NCBI GenBank assembly: GCA_021234155.1 | Contig: JAJEKV010000003.1 | Location: 13,077,819-13,141,818, forward strand | DNA length: 64,000 nt | Reading direction: 5' to 3' | DNA from: Isoetes taiwanensis | Lineage: Eukaryota > Streptophyta > Lycopodiopsida > Isoetales > Isoetaceae | Part shown: piece after piece, positions 12,025-24,383 of the stretch | Position numbering within the stretch: position 1 is the first letter of the stretch | Layout: each line of letters starts with the position of its first letter | Notes under the pieces: model-generated | Database searches by the model: none | The model's input: only the letters and a program-made list of their open reading frames with translations | Told to the model about the DNA's origin: nothing | Position numbers and translations under genes: made by a program

Positions 12025-14904
12025 ATGGCTCCCAAGCAAAAATTTCCAGCAGAACAAGAACCATTAGAAGATATTGATGCACCAGATCATTGCAGAGAAA
12101 GGCCATTGCCTTCAAGTTTCTCAACTAGCCTGCTTCAAAACATGCCCTACCAATTCGAGATGAATGTTCCTGTTCCTTTGCTTACTTTTGACTCTAGTAT
12201 GAGTGCTAACAACTTTTTGAGAATATTTGAGGATTATTACAGGGATTATGGTTTCAAGAAAGGCTGCAAGCTTTTAGAGTTTGAAAAATGCTTCAAAGAA
12301 GAGAGTGAAGCTGGTGCTTGGTTAACTTATGAAAAGTTAATGGGTACCACTTCATGGGATGAACTCGTCAAGAAGTTCCTGGATAGATTTGGTAAATTAG
12401 CTACTCCAAAGGATTTGGTTAATGAGTTGCAAGGTTTTTCTATACATGCAGGAGAAAGTGTGAATCAGTACAAAGAAAGGTTTAGCACATTTATGAGCAG
12501 GTGTCAAAAGGCACAAGTTACAATCCCCACCCTTTTTTTAGTTACTGCTTTCATCAATGGTTTGGAAAGAAGACCAGATATCCAAAGGAAGTTGCTCAAG
12601 ATCCAAGCTGCTGAAGGATTTGATTCTATGTACAAAGTTTTTGCCAAAACCACTGACCTAACTCAGATGCTCTCTACTTTGCCTGACAAGCATCATGTTT
12701 CTCACCATAGCCATGACCCTTTCTACCCTGATGCTTCTGATGCACATTATGATCATCACCCTTCTATTCCAGTTTATGCCATACAGAAAGAAAAAAAGAA
12801 ATCTAAAGAGGAGGAAGCAAATTCTCAAGTTGCAGAGGTCAAGTCAGACCTATGTAAGGTTACTGAAGCTTTAGCAGAAATAACCAAACAATTGGTTGAA
12901 CTCAAGGCTGCAAGAACAGGTAAAACTTACCCTGAATGTATTCATTGCAATAGGAATTCTCATCCATTAGAAATTTGCTATTGGCAAGTGTGTCCCAAAT
13001 GCAATAGAAAAGGCCACTTTGGAAAGGAATGTCCTGTTTGTTCTTTTTGTAAAGAAGTTGGCCATACTGATGCTAGGTGTGCTGTTAAGGAATATTTTGC
13101 TAAGCAGGAAAAAGAAAAGAGACCAGAGCCCAAACCTCCTGTGAGATTTGTTGAACCAAGCACCTCTATAAGGTTTATTCAAGCTACAGAAGCTCCCAAA
13201 TCTGAAGAAGTTATGGTGGTGCAAACTAGAAGCATGAATGAAGCTCATGTACATGTTGAACCAAGTAGGCATTCTACTGCCAGGTCTTCACCACCTGTAG
13301 TGGAAGCACCTACTCAAATCATAGCTCCACCCCCTCAGCAAAAATATGGTAAGAAAGATCAAGACTTTGATGAGGTTGATGTTTTGCTTAAAAATTCCAA
13401 AGTGAGTGTGGATCTTTTCACATTGCTAAAGATTGCACCTAGCTATAGAAAAAGAGTACTGCAGCAAACTGGTGGTGAGATATTAAATGCTTGTGTGAAT
13501 TTTACTGATGCCACTAACCTTGTTTTAGCACAGAATGAAGAAGACCCTGGTGCATTCACATGTTCAGCTACTTTAGGAGGTTATACCTTCTCAAATGTGT
13601 TACTTGATGGGGGATCTCCCCTAAATATCATGCCATATCACATTATGAAAAAATGTGGTTTCGAGGTGGATAAGAAAGCTTCTATACAATTAAGATTTTT
13701 TTATAATGCTAAGATCACCCCTATTGGTGTGGTAACTAAAGTGCCTGTTAATACAGAGGGCATAACTGTAGCTGCTAACTTTATTGTAGTAGCTTTTGAA
13801 GACATAGGGGATGAGTCTGATATCTATGATTTACTTTTAGGGAGAAGGTGGTTAGCCACTGTGGATGCTAGACCAGTCTGGTCTCAAGGGAGATGCACCA
13901 TCTCCAATGGTTCTCAAACTGCTACAATCTATAATCAAGATGGCTCCTATGGCTCCAATGAAGAGGTAAACTTTATTAAGGAAATGCTAATTGAAGAACC
14001 TTTGGGATCTTACAGAATAAAAAATACAAGACCAAGGAAATATGAAATGGTTCCTCCCATTATGGAATGTGCACTCCCCAACAAACAAGGGCCATCAGGA
14101 TTCTTATGGTTTGATGGAGGTATTTCTAAAAAATTAAATATTGCATCATCTGCTGCTATTCTGAAAGATTCCTCTCATAAACTTTTAGCTAAAGTAGGAA
14201 GAATCTTCCCCCAAATTACATCTAATGTAGCAGAATATAAGGCTTTGATTGCAGATCTTCAGGAATCCAAAGCTATGGATATTGCCAACATTCACATTTA
14301 TGGTGACTCACAATTAATTTGTAGACAAGTTTCAGGAGACTACCAAACAAAAAATGCAGATATGGAGCTCTTAAAAAATCAAGTAATGGGAGTACTTTCG
14401 AGTTTTGCTTCATGGGAGATTACTCACATACCAAGAGAGAAAAATGTGGAAGCTGATGCCCTATGCAGAGAAACTCTCATGTCACATCTAACTGAGGGAG
14501 CTATTCCAGAGGAAGACCTTGATGCTAGTGAGGTAAAGGCCCTTTGTCCTATTCTAACCATTAATGCATCAGAAGAAAAGGATACTGAAGAGATTACCAT
14601 CACAAAAAATGGTAAGACTAGAACCCTGTTTGTTGGAGATTTAATTGAATACCAAAATAGGGAGAATATACAAATGTTCTTTGAAGAAAGGAAGGATGTG
14701 TTTGCCTGGGATTATTCTGAGCTTACTGGTATTAAAGCTGAGGTATGCCAATTTGAAATCAAGATTAAAGAAGGACATAAACCTGTTTTTCAAAAACTAA
14801 GAAGAATTAATGCTTCATTGATGGGATTGATCAAAGATGAGTTGGATAAAATGCTAGATGCAGGTGTTATTATTGAAATCATTAATCCAGAATGGGTATC
14901 GTGA
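12025..14904 (+). CDS. Gag-protease-archaeal RNase H polyprotein, running into RT
   Basis: Starting at the ATG at 12025 the frame is open for 959 codons. Residues 1-300 are a gag capsid region (LPFDSS-like start, then [13 protein letters not shown] and the [16 protein letters not shown] segment). Zinc knuckles follow near residues 315-360 ([14 protein letters not shown] and [14 protein letters not shown]). The aspartic protease is near residues 510-640, with [11 protein letters not shown] in place of the usual D-S/T-G. An RNase H domain follows (FDGGIS, AEYKAL, YGDSQL, NVEADAL, giving the D-E-D-D catalytic set). The frame ends just inside reverse transcriptase (EWVS, then TGA). The RNase H before RT is unusual. 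The open frame upstream of 12025 overlaps the LTR and is not used. Confidence 0.85.
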   Translation: MAPKQKFPAEQEPLEDIDAPDHCRERPLPSSFSTSLLQNMPYQFEMNVPVPLLTFDSSMSANNFLRIFEDYYRDYGFKKGCKLLEFEKCFKEESEAGAWLTYEKLMGTTSWDELVKKFLDRFGKLATPKDLVNELQGFSIHAGESVNQYKERFSTFMSRCQKAQVTIPTLFLVTAFINGLERRPDIQRKLLKIQAAEGFDSMYKVFAKTTDLTQMLSTLPDKHHVSHHSHDPFYPDASDAHYDHHPSIPVYAIQKEKKKSKEEEANSQVAEVKSDLCKVTEALAEITKQLVELKAARTGKTYPECIHCNRNSHPLEICYWQVCPKCNRKGHFGKECPVCSFCKEVGHTDARCAVKEYFAKQEKEKRPEPKPPVRFVEPSTSIRFIQATEAPKSEEVMVVQTRSMNEAHVHVEPSRHSTARSSPPVVEAPTQIIAPPPQQKYGKKDQDFDEVDVLLKNSKVSVDLFTLLKIAPSYRKRVLQQTGGEILNACVNFTDATNLVLAQNEEDPGAFTCSATLGGYTFSNVLLDGGSPLNIMPYHIMKKCGFEVDKKASIQLRFFYNAKITPIGVVTKVPVNTEGITVAANFIVVAFEDIGDESDIYDLLLGRRWLATVDARPVWSQGRCTISNGSQTATIYNQDGSYGSNEEVNFIKEMLIEEPLGSYRIKNTRPRKYEMVPPIMECALPNKQGPSGFLWFDGGISKKLNIASSAAILKDSSHKLLAKVGRIFPQITSNVAEYKALIADLQESKAMDIANIHIYGDSQLICRQVSGDYQTKNADMELLKNQVMGVLSSFASWEITHIPREKNVEADALCRETLMSHLTEGAIPEEDLDASEVKALCPILTINASEEKDTEEITITKNGKTRTLFVGDLIEYQNRENIQMFFEERKDVFAWDYSELTGIKAEVCQFEIKIKEGHKPVFQKLRRINASLMGLIKDELDKMLDAGVIIEIINPEWVS

Positions 14905-16060
14905 TTGTACCTGTAGAAAAAAAAAGTGGTGCCTTAAGGATTTGCATTGATTATCGAGATCTCAACAAAGCTACCATCAAAGACTGCTATCCCTTGCCTT
15001 TTTTAGAAGAAATTTTATATGCTGCAGCAGGGAAAGAGGCTAGATGGATTTTCAGGATTTAATCAAATTGGCATTAAGGAAGAAGATCAACCCAAGACCT
15101 CTTTTATTACTCCTTGGGGAACTTATGCAATGAAGAGAATGCCTTTTGGATTAATGAATGCACCTGCTACTTTCCAGAGAGCTATGGACGTTATTTTTAG
15201 GCCTATGTCTCCTCAAGAATTCAGAGTTTATTTGGATGACCTTTGCTTAGGATCTCACCCTACTAATCATTTGGAATTGCTTGCAAAAATATGCTCTTTG
15301 TGCAGGGAATCTGGAGTCATGCAGTCTAGTGCATCCTTTTAGCAACATATCTTATTCTTCTAGGTATTCCTTCGGCTGCGTTCTTCAGGATCTTGAGGAA
15401 TGATTTTTTGTTGTACTCTACAAATGTAACTACTCTCCCATAGTACCTTCAACAGTTGGGAAGAAGGCCATGCACTAAAGTACTGGAAGAACTAAAACAA
15501 TGAGGAGCATATCATCTTGCAGGGACGAAGAAGAGGTTGAGGACTGTGACCATAGTACATGGGTATGATCTTGAGGTAGTTCTTTAGTTTGATGGCTGCT
15601 TGTATTTCTCGTGACAATTCTGTCTATCTGGTGACCAGGAGCATTGTATACTTCCTATCTTGCCTATTGTGGAGCCCACAAGAAGGTCGTGTACCATTTT
15701 CATATTAATCTAAAAATTTCTTACCCTCAAAAAAAAAAAAAAATCTGGAGTCAACCTTAACCCAAAGAAATGTATTTTTTTTGCATCCAAAGGGCAACTT
15801 TTGGGGCATGAGGTGTCCAACAATGGTATACAAGTGGCACAAGAAAAGGTTGAAGCCCTCAAAAAGCTAGTACCTCCCAAAAATCTGAAGCAGGTCAAAA
15901 GTTTTATTGGCATGACTAGTTTTCTTAGGATGTATATTCCTAATTTTGCTCACATTATAAGCCCTATTTCTAAGCTGACAAGGATAGGCAGGATTTCTAA
16001 ATCTGAGAGCAAGTATGTCCCTGTCACATGGTCATCATATTGCCAAGAGTTTTTTGAGAT
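14905..16060 (+). pseudogene. Reverse transcriptase, frameshifted and split by a retroposon
   Basis: The RT that begins in the previous frame continues after a frameshift as [20 protein letters not shown], then [15 protein letters not shown], the KTSFITPWGTYAMKRMPFG segment and FRVYLDDLCLGS, where YLDD is the catalytic core motif. It is broken at 15319 by a 422-bp insert and resumes at 15742 with LNPKKCIFFASKGQLLGHEV and the connection-domain motif SFIGMTSFLRMYIPNF. The chain matches a Ty3/gypsy RT in order and spacing. At least two frameshifts and the insertion disable it. Confidence 0.85.
15320..15741 (+). mobile_element. Small poly(A) retroposon inserted in RT
   Basis: A 422-bp block with no similarity to retroelement protein ends in a run of about 15 A. 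It is bounded by a direct repeat of 12 bases (aatctggagtca at 15308-15319 and 15742-15753). A poly(A) tail plus a long target-site duplication is the signature of LINE-machinery retroposition. The content is not recognised. It could be a SINE or a processed transcript fragment; no clear A and B boxes were found, which leans against a tRNA-derived SINE. Confidence 0.8.
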
Positions 16061-16560
16061 GCTTATAAAGTCCATTTGTGAGGCTACTCTTCTAAAAAAA
16101 CTGATTTGGACAAGCCATTTGAGGTCTATATTACCATCACTAAAAAGGCCATAGGTCTAGCTATTCTGCAGGACAAGCACACCATAGCTTTTGCCAGCAA
16201 ATAGTGGAGTTCAATTGAAGAAAAGTACACCAGAATGGAGAAGAGTGCTGCTGCTCTTATGTTCCTCATTGACAGACAAGGTCACCTACTATTGAAGAGT
16301 TCTGTCCAAGTTTATATGAAGCAAAATCCAACAGGGTTGTTATTTGGTAAGGCTACTTTTTAACCAAAAATTCAAAGGTGGGCTTGCAAGCTACAAACCT
16401 TTGATATTTCCATAAAGGAGTTACATCAGGTGAAGAGTCCCAGTCTTTATTTACCTTACATTTTCTTTGATCATGAGGATGCAGTAGAAGTTGTTAACTT
16501 TGTGGATGCCTTAGCTTATTTGCAGGCAGAGGATGAAGAGCAGAACCAACAGGATTGACA
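16061..16560 (+). pseudogene. Degenerate RT-associated RNase H / connection region
   Basis: After RT, readable pieces in several frames are FEVYITITKKAIGLAILQDK, WSSIEEKYTRMEKSAAALMF and VVNFVDALAYLQAEDEEQN. This is where the ordinary Ty3/gypsy RNase H normally sits. The catalytic aspartates expected at the start and end are not seen (YITIT replaces the usual ..TDAS type motif), so this domain seems to have lost catalysis, as is typical of elements that gained a second RNase H. Stop codons interrupt it. Confidence 0.65.
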
Positions 16561-17835
16561 GCTACCTATAAAGAATTTTCTACAATTTAAGGAAATGCCC
16601 TCAGGGCTGACTTCGAGTCAGCAAAGGAGATTTAAAGAAAAATGTAGACAATTTAAAATGATTAATGATGTTTTATGTAAAGTCAACAGGGATGGACTAT
16701 TACTGAGGTGTGTCAATGAGGAAGAATCTGCTCTGATTATTAGAGAAATGCATGAAGGAGTATGTGGAGGCCATTTTGCTGGAGATACTACTGCCAAGAA
16801 AATTCTCAGGTTAGGTTATTATTGGCCTACAATATTTAAAGATTGTTATACTGCTATAAAATCTTGCCATAAATGTCAGATATTTGGCAAAAGGATCTCC
16901 TCCCAGCTGCACTAAATCCTATCATTTCTCCAGGGCCCTTCCAAATATGGGGGCTGGATTATATTGGTCCTATTAACCCCCCTTCTGCAGGACAACACTA
17001 GCACATTATTGTAGCCACAGATTATTTTACTAAGTGGGCAGAAGCAATTCCTTTAAGACAGGCCAATGCTATTACAACAGCAAAGTTTTTACATGAATAT
17101 ATTTGTGCACGGTTTGGTATCCCCCTACAATTGCATTCTGATAGAGGTACCCCTTTTGTGAATGAAGTTATTACTAATTTGCTGGCTATTCTTAAGGTCA
17201 AGCATACTAAGAGCTCCTCCTACTATCCCCAAGGTAATGGTCAAGCAGAAGCTACTAATAAAGTTTTGAAAAGCATTTTGCAGAAAACAGTGGATGATAA
17301 TCAAAAGGATTGGCATGTCAAATTGGTGGATGCTCTTTGGGCTTATAGGGTTACTATCAAAGCAGCAACCACTCATACCCCCTTCAACCTAGTTTATGGC
17401 ATTGAAGCTGTGCTCCCAGTAGAGCTTGAGCCCCCATCTCTAAGGTTAGCTCACAAACTATGTTTACCTTTTGAAAATGCCTTGCAGGAGAGACTGGATA
17501 CTCTTTTGCATTTAGAAGAATATAGAATGGAGGCTGAGAATGCCAATCTGCTAAAGAAAGCCAAAGATTTGGCTGCTTTCAAAGCTGCTCATAAAATTCA
17601 AGGGACTTTCAAGACAGGAGAGTTAGTTCTGAAATGGAATAAATCAAGAGAAGACTCAGCTAGTAAGTTTGAAAATCTTTGGGAAGGTCCCTATGAGGTG
17701 TTGGAACCTGCAGGCACCAACTCTTATTGGTTAAAGGAATTAACATCAGGGGTGCCACTCCCAAATCCTATCAACACTATCCATCTGAAAACGTACTGGG
17801 ACCAGCACATATGCTTGTCTCTTTTTATGTTCTAG
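16561..17835 (+). pseudogene. Integrase of the Tat-like element, with stops
   Basis: The zinc-binding HHCC domain is at about 16740-16880 (MHEGVCGGHFAG, then SCHKCQ). A frameshift near 16913 and a TAG near 16998 interrupt the next part. The catalytic core shows WGLDYIGP (first D), HSDRGTPFVNE (second D) and GNGQAEATNK (E). The C-terminal region ends with LWEGPYEVLEP, TNSYWLKEL and NTIHLKTYW, the usual GPF/Y-type module of non-chromoviral integrases. No chromodomain follows, and the last frame (17131-17835) is open for 234 codons. Two defects make it a pseudogene. Confidence 0.85.
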
Positions 17836-18667
17836 AACTTAGACAAGTTAGAATTAAAGTTTAATATTAGATAGGTTAGATTTCACTTTGTCTCAAATTT
17901 AGAACTAATGTCTTCATTGAGTTTATGTTTGCAGATTAACCAGTATGAAGGATGAACTACCAAACAACTTCAGGACAAGGAGTTTCACTAATTGCCAAGT
18001 GTCATTTGCAGGAGCACCCTTCTTCCATCTTCATTCATCTGTCTCATTGTGGTCCTGCCCTCCATTTAGCCATGAATTCCTCATTTTATTTTTCCTAAAT
18101 GTGCACTCTACAAATTCAGCTTTACCATCATGGCAGAGTTGCAGAGATCAACATTAACTTGTTTGTATGTTTCCATGACAGGTGCATCCTTTCTCCATCT
18201 TTATTCATCTGCCATAAGTGGTCCTGCCATCCATTCAGACTCTTTATTCTTGTTTTCATTCCCAAAAGGAAGCACTCTGCAATTCAGCTTCACCATCATA
18301 GCAGAGTTGCATTTTTCAAGGACCAGGGAGGCATACATTTTCTTGTTTTGGCGAGATCTCAACATTTACACCTTCACACTCTATTCATACTCATTCTTCA
18401 CACATTTTCTTGTTTTGGCGAGATCCCAACATTTACACATTCACCTCACCTCGTACACTCCATTTCCATCACCACCTTATCATATTTACACTCATTCTCA
18501 CCTTTCCTTCACTCATTCACTTCTTCATACCATCATATTCACCTCCATTCCATCAACACTTGCACTTTACACTCTCTTTCTACCATAATTCTCACTTAGA
18601 CACTTTGGTACAAAGTTGAAGACCCTTAATGGCTGAGGGGACCAGCCATTTTCTTGTTTTGGCGAGA
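17836..18667 (+). repeat. Repeat-bearing 3' untranslated region of the Tat-like element
   Basis: No protein here. A block of about 160 bases is duplicated in tandem (about 17990-18155 and 18156-18320; both have tcatctg, ggtcctgcc and cagagttgca landmarks). A further motif, ttttcttgttttggcgaga, occurs three times (near 18340, 18407 and 18650), the last directly before the LTR. The open frames listed across this region are products of the repeats. Variable tandem repeats just before the 3' LTR are a known habit of Tat/Ogre-type elements. No clean polypurine tract is visible. Confidence 0.65.
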
Positions 18668-20556
18668 CGTTGCCCCCAAAGGGCAACCCACTAACTGTTG
18701 GTTCATATGTTGAAGTTAGGAAGATTAAGTCAAAGAAGGACTTGGTAGTCAACACTGATGTGAAGGTCAAGCAACATCAATCTCCAAGGGTCCACACCAA
18801 TATTCAAGATCAACTCCCATGGAAGAGTACTCTATTTGAGGTCAAAGATAGTCAAAGGATGCTTTATGAGATTCTGGGTTGAGAAGATTGGAAGATGCTT
18901 TTTGAAGATTGGAAGACAATGTTTGGAAGACCCCATGGTATTAGATTCCACCTCCTAGTCATTTTTTATCCATATTCTTACTCCCATCTTAACATTTTCC
19001 TAGTCATATTCCCCTTATGCTTATATTCCCCCTTGCTCACCTTTTTGCCAATCACACCATGTTTGCCTAATTCCCTTTTTTCCTAATGCCTTTTGCCCTT
19101 CTCCAAAGATGATCTTCTCATTTCATATCCTTTTTCCCATTCTTATCATATCACACCTTTGAAAATACCCCTAGTCTATTTCTTGTTTGGAATTTTTTTA
19201 TGCCCATTTTGCTTTGCCCACCATTGTTACCCATGGAATATTCCAAGCATGGTATCTAGACCTAGCATATTCCCCAAAAAATTAGGGTTGCCATTTCCTC
19301 CAATGATCAAAACTACCTAACCATTTTATGAGGCACCCTTTAAAACCATGGTCTAGCTTTTAAAATTTCGAAATACAGCATCTTCTGAGTATATACTCCC
19401 CAAAATACGGCCACTGTATTGCGAAATTTCTGGAAAAATACAGTTGAAGAACCCTAAACTTGGAAACTTGCTCGAATCATGCCGGAATTGGGTTCTTAAG
19501 GCATAAAACCTACCTATTCTTGGATTCCCACTCATTAGCATCTCATCAAGCCTAAAATTAAGCCCTAAGATGCCGAAACCATTAAAATCTAAATCTATAT
19601 ACCTGGGAAACAATGACAGAAGATTTTCGAAGGCCCATACGCATCAAACCTCGACATTGATACATGCTGAGCATGATCTGAAGACGTTTATGAAGCATTT
19701 GAGCATTCCCCAGTTCGATCTGATAAAATTGGACTGAGATTCCAGTTATAATTTTACTATATGACCCTCTGATATATTTGGATGATTGATTTATGATCCT
19801 GAGATGCATATTCATCTTGTATTACCTTCACATCAATGAAAATTGCCTGCCAAGTACTTGAAAAATTGATTGTCATGATCTTTTAGTATTTCTGCCACAT
19901 AAACATTTTTACAGTAAGATATTTCACCATATTTTCTTGCATTTCATTCTCCATCATATTTGCACCCGTGTGCACAAAAAGTTCAAAAAAAAGCCATACC
20001 AAACTCAAGTTATCAATTTTTGCATTCTGTCTGATACAATTTTAGACTGTTATCCACAAAACAGTGCCAAAAAAATAGTTTTAGTGATCCAAAATAGAAT
20101 TTGATTGCATGCCCCACATCCTTGGGATATATATTTTATCTTAGTTTTGGAATTTCTCAAAAATCCCCCCTGCAGCTCGAGTTACAAAATTCTGAGATCT
20201 GTTTGTAAGCTTTGACTGGTATTGACCCAAAATTGACTCAACTTTGAGATCGGATATCTTGCAAAATAAAACTCAGACTTGGTCAAGATCTTTTCCCATG
20301 TATGCCCATAACTTTTCTACACAAGTCACAATCATTTGACCTTGAAAATCACCTATGAGAGCTACATCAATTTGAATAAAGGTTCCATATTCTTGAATTG
20401 GGAAAGGTATGAATACTTGATATTTGAGCTTTTTCTTTGAAAAATTCTTGTGCAGATTGATCACCTTAAGTGATCTGGAGGTTCTAACCCCAACTTGGGT
20501 ATAAATCCAAGTTGGCTTCTTGTGTGTGACTCTCTAAGCCAGGTTGAGGGTCAACA
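18668..20556 (+). repeat. 3' LTR of the Tat-like element
   Basis: Matches 10182-11983 nearly base for base; the first T has changed to C (cgttgccccc). It ends GGGTCAACA at 20556, followed by the target-site duplication GCACC. It carries a few indels, including about 85 extra bases near 19945-20030. The retained near-identity of the LTRs supports a recent insertion. Confidence 0.9.
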
Positions 20557-21699
20557 GCACCAACCCTATGAAACGCTCCTAGAGCGTTAAACACTTGGAA
20601 TCAAACAAGAGAAAGAATAAAGGACTCAGATAATAAATATCTTTCATTAATAGAATTCATAAATTCAAGGTTACAATTGGAACTACATAAGATTCTAAGC
20701 ATGACAGCATCTCTACAATCACTCAAGCTCCCCTCGCTCAACGGTCTCGTGGTTGCCAGATCAATCTGTAAGAAATGAGAAGGAAATGATGGGGATTAGT
20801 CCAGAACAAGGACTAAGTGGGCAACCGTTACCTGGTCTAAGCAATCTGGAAAAGAAACACAACATGGCAATACAACTTCAACAGAAAAGAAACACAACAT
20901 CACAACACACAACATCATCAGTTATTAATGTTATCCAGGGATGATCAGTCCCTCGCCCAGGCTCTCACGTACACCGTTCGCGACACGGATGCACGTTCAC
21001 ACACCAATCACCTGGTGTGCACGATGCTCAACCGCTCCAGCCCTCCGGCATCGACGAAGGGAGCGGGTTCATTCACACAATTAATCCATATCTTATTAAC
21101 ATTCCACATAAACCATGTTAAGCATTAGAAAACACAAATAAAGAAAACGTTCCAACAATCATTAAATACTAGCAAGGAATCCTATAAGGGGTACTCGATA
21201 TATAGGTAGGAGCAGTATCTATATATAGTAATAAAAGCAAAATGTAGTTTGTGCAGAGCATCTCGGCCGTCAATTTTTTTCCCAGAAGTTTCATTTTGAG
21301 CCGTTGAGTTGTTAGTTATTATTTTGACTTTTCGGAAACCTATTCTCTTCCGGCAGATACACTGTGTATCTCCACGGTTTTCTGAGAATGGGAAGAGCTA
21401 GCGTGGAGGTTCGAACTCGAATGGAAGAGCTAGCGTGGAGGTTCGAACTCGATGCAAGTCTTTTTTTTAAGGATTTCTCCTGTTCCGTTTGATTATTAGG
21501 GTTATTTTTCTATACTGGAAATCTTTCATGAAATTATGTTGATCCTTCTGTTGCATTTACCCTCCTGTTGCCTTTGATGCCCTCTCACATGATTGAAGAT
21601 TAAATGCCGCTGATGGTCTTCGTCTCACGTGGTTTGCTTTCGCCTCAATAATTCATCAAAATTTCATCGAGTCTTATGGCCTTAATTCCTTGTTTCCTT

Positions 21700-23640
21700 C
21701 AGACATGAAGCAGCCCACTTGCTCTTGGGGAAATGCTATGCCAAATATGTTTTCTTGGTCCTATAAGAGGTAAATTTACATTTCATCTTTATGTAATCGG
21801 TTTCGAATTCAAACTTTGCTCGTGCTTTTCGTGGTTTCAAGCTTTACAAAAGCACGCAGATTTGGCAAGATGTTTCTGGCGAGGATTAAACACCCCCAGT
21901 TCAAAGCGGAGAATATGTTCTTAAAGGCTCAGAGTATTTGGAGAAAAGTCAAGGTATAACATTCGATGTTCCTGTTAACTAAAACAGATAGAATGAGTGA
22001 GAATCCTAGGCGGGGACGGACGGGGAACTATAGGATCTGTTTTACGTTCATATATGAGAAAGCATACTTACTTAGAAAAGTTGTAAATGAACACGATATC
22101 AAAGTGATGACTTGCAATTTCGTGCGGCATTGTTAGAAGTTAGCATATTGTCAAAGCATGAACACTTGCGGCATTGAATCTTGGTAAACTGTATGATGAA
22201 CACTTTCGCAAACATGCTTATTTTTGTCTTTCTAAGTGGTGCAGCGAGATCTGAATCTTTGTGACAATGAATTAGCATCGTAATCTTTTAGAGAGGTTTC
22301 AAATGAGATAAGTCTTGAAGCAAAAACAGTAGAAAAAAGCAAGATTTTGGAGCATTTTATAGCTGGACGAAATTCCAAAGCGAGCATCATAAACGGAACT
22401 AATAATAGGATCTTTTCAATTCCTTTTGCCCAGTTCTCTTCCTTTTTCCTTTCTATTTTATTGTGTAGCAAGATCATTGGATTTCTTTATGTAGCGGATA
22501 CAAATCTGCGGCTTGAAATGACTCAAAGCGGGAACAAATGAAATGATAAGAAAAGACGAGGGTTGATTGTTTCTTCATTAAGAAGAGGCAAAATGGCAAG
22601 GTCTTGATTAGGGCTATTCCATGCCATTTGAAAAATTCTTTAGGAGGTTTCACGATCACGGCAAGCTTGTGTTTGCGGAAGAACCATTTTATTGCAAGCT
22701 TTTGGTTGAATCGGTCTTATGCCTTCCTTTAATTGGCATAATGAGTGCCCTAGATGGTTTTTGAAGAGGCATATCGCGGTTTTGAAGAGGCATTTTTTTC
22801 TGCCAGGGATCTTTGTCGGAAATTTCAAAGCGATGAGCTTTACTTCCATGCATAGCTTGATCCCACACGTGTTTTTATGGTATTTACTCCGCTAAAAGAG
22901 ACATATGCCAAAAATCCGATCCAATGTGTTGAACATCCTAGGTCATATAACCGCTTGTTTCACTATGGCGGAGGCCGCAGAAACATTGTTTCTCCTCCAC
23001 GGTGGCGAGCCAGATTTTTCTACACCATTCTTCTCATATGTTTTGCTCTGGTAAGGTTTCTTTGGACTTATTTACATTTGTGTTTTAAAAGCGACATTCT
23101 TAGATTAGATTGCAGTAATCATGACTTCAAGTCTCACTCATTAGGTTATCCTACACCGTCTCTCCTTTTATCTCGAGTTTTGAATGCGTGTTTCTCATCT
23201 TCTACCATTTGATTTTGTGGAATGAATTCCTTACGGTCTATATGCATGTCGTGACTTTAGGCAACATAGAAAGAAGCTCAAGTGCATCGGGCATATATGA
23301 TCAAATGAATGTCAAGGCTCACGATGGGTATTTTAGTCACATCTACATGCTATGGTTTGCCTTCTCAAAAGCTCCTTCGAAGCTCCCTCCGGGTTGTGTG
23401 TTTGATTCACCTTTTGAAATAAATCTGAAGCATTATCAGTTTGATGGCTAAAAAAGTTCTTATATTATTACCGTTGACAAATGGAGCAAAAGCTGAGTTT
23501 AATGTCAATATACTCTCATTTCTTTATTAATCCATCTTAGCATGTCATTCTCTGTGGGATCTGCAGTGAAGAAATTGAATGATGATATATATTCTAGCTA
23601 CATTGCCATCTTTGTGCAAACAACGCCATCAGATTTCAAG
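21700..23640 (+). other. Exon-like pieces of unidentified captured genes in the Helitron
   Basis: Several short open blocks have intron-like borders. One at about 23566-23640 follows ggatctgcag and ends at aag before gtaaga, reading KKLNDDIYSSYIAIFVQTT. Another open block around 23270-23450 reads MNVKAHDGYFSHIYMLWFAF and continues to FEINLKHYQFDG. I do not recognise either. Their presence beside the PPR and GIR-like pieces fits serial gene capture by the Helitron. No complete gene can be assembled from them. Confidence 0.35.
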
Positions 23641-23895
23641 GTAAGAAAATATTTGATCCGTTACCTTTCTTTAGAGTTTTATCTTTCTTTAGGGTTTTTC
23701 GGGGTGCCTTTGGGCGGGGAGTTTTTCTCGGCGCCATAGCCATCCTCTGCCTGCCTTGCCTTTTCTTCACATTTGACTTTTGCCTTTTCCTCCGGCAAGG
23801 GAATTTTACTGTTATGGACCGAGCGAGGGATCTTCTTATAGGCGGATTGGTTTGAAGAAAAAAGGGAACAACAGTTATGCTACTTATCTTTGTTT

Positions 23896-24279
23896 GTTTG
23901 AGGACACATGGCAATCTAAAAGCATTATCTGAGGTAGGTTTAGGAGGAATACTTTCTTTGGGAATTTGTTGGTTGATATTTATGGCAAATGTGGTAGCTT
24001 AGATGAAGTCGTTGCGGTGTTTGAGAAAATACCCAAGCCCAATGTATATTCACGGAATGCGGTTATGGCGAGATTATATCCGGCATGGGCGAGGCCAAAC
24101 GAGCTCGTAACTTTAAGTAAAATGCAAATAGCGAAGGATCAAAACGGATAAGCGCACATTTTCTATAATTTTATCTACACTGTATTGGTCCTCAAGCGGT
24201 GGAAACATGTAAAATGATCCATCAATGTCTCATTGATACCGGGATCGAGACCGATGTGTTTGTAGGTGCCTTTCTATAA
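23896..24279 (+). pseudogene. PLS-class PPR gene fragment (plus strand, captured)
   Basis: Reads NLLVDIYGKCGSLDEVVAVF, then FEKIPKPNVYSRNAVM, and after a stop and a frameshift TDKRTFSIILS followed by CIGPQAVETCKMIHQCLIDT and ETDVFVGAFL, then TAA. The alternation of YGKCG-type S repeats, P/N-V-YSWNAM-like P repeats and QxIHxxL-type L repeats is that of organellar RNA-editing PPR proteins. About 110 residues survive from a protein normally several times longer, with at least two frameshifts. It lies wholly inside the Helitron. Confidence 0.75.
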
Positions 24280-24383
24280 TCACCATGCGAGAGAAACAAA
24301 ATAGTGACGACCCTCGAATTGCGGGCTGAATGGTCGCACCACGAAAAAGGACATGGACAAATGTAACCCTATCGGCTTTACTT

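Larger units (their letters stand above)
10182..20556 (+). mobile_element. Complete Tat-like Ty3/gypsy LTR retrotransposon
   Basis: A 10.4-kb element with two LTRs, a primer-binding site, gag, protease, an archaeal-type RNase H, reverse transcriptase, degenerate RNase H, integrase and a repeat-rich 3' region. It is flanked by the 5-bp target-site duplication GCACC (10177-10181 and 20557-20561). The extra RNase H and the integrase without a chromodomain point to the Tat lineage of plant non-chromoviral Ty3/gypsy elements. Several frameshifts, stops and an inserted retroposon mean this copy is not autonomous now. The two LTRs remain very similar by eye, so insertion was fairly recent. Confidence 0.9.

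Noticed and set aside
18099-18599. 166-codon ORF before the 3' LTR as an accessory gene of the Tat-like element
   Set aside because: Its frame is made by tandem repeats and a His/Ser/Thr-rich pyrimidine stretch, with a similar-length frame in the overlapping phase; typical 3' UTR repeat.
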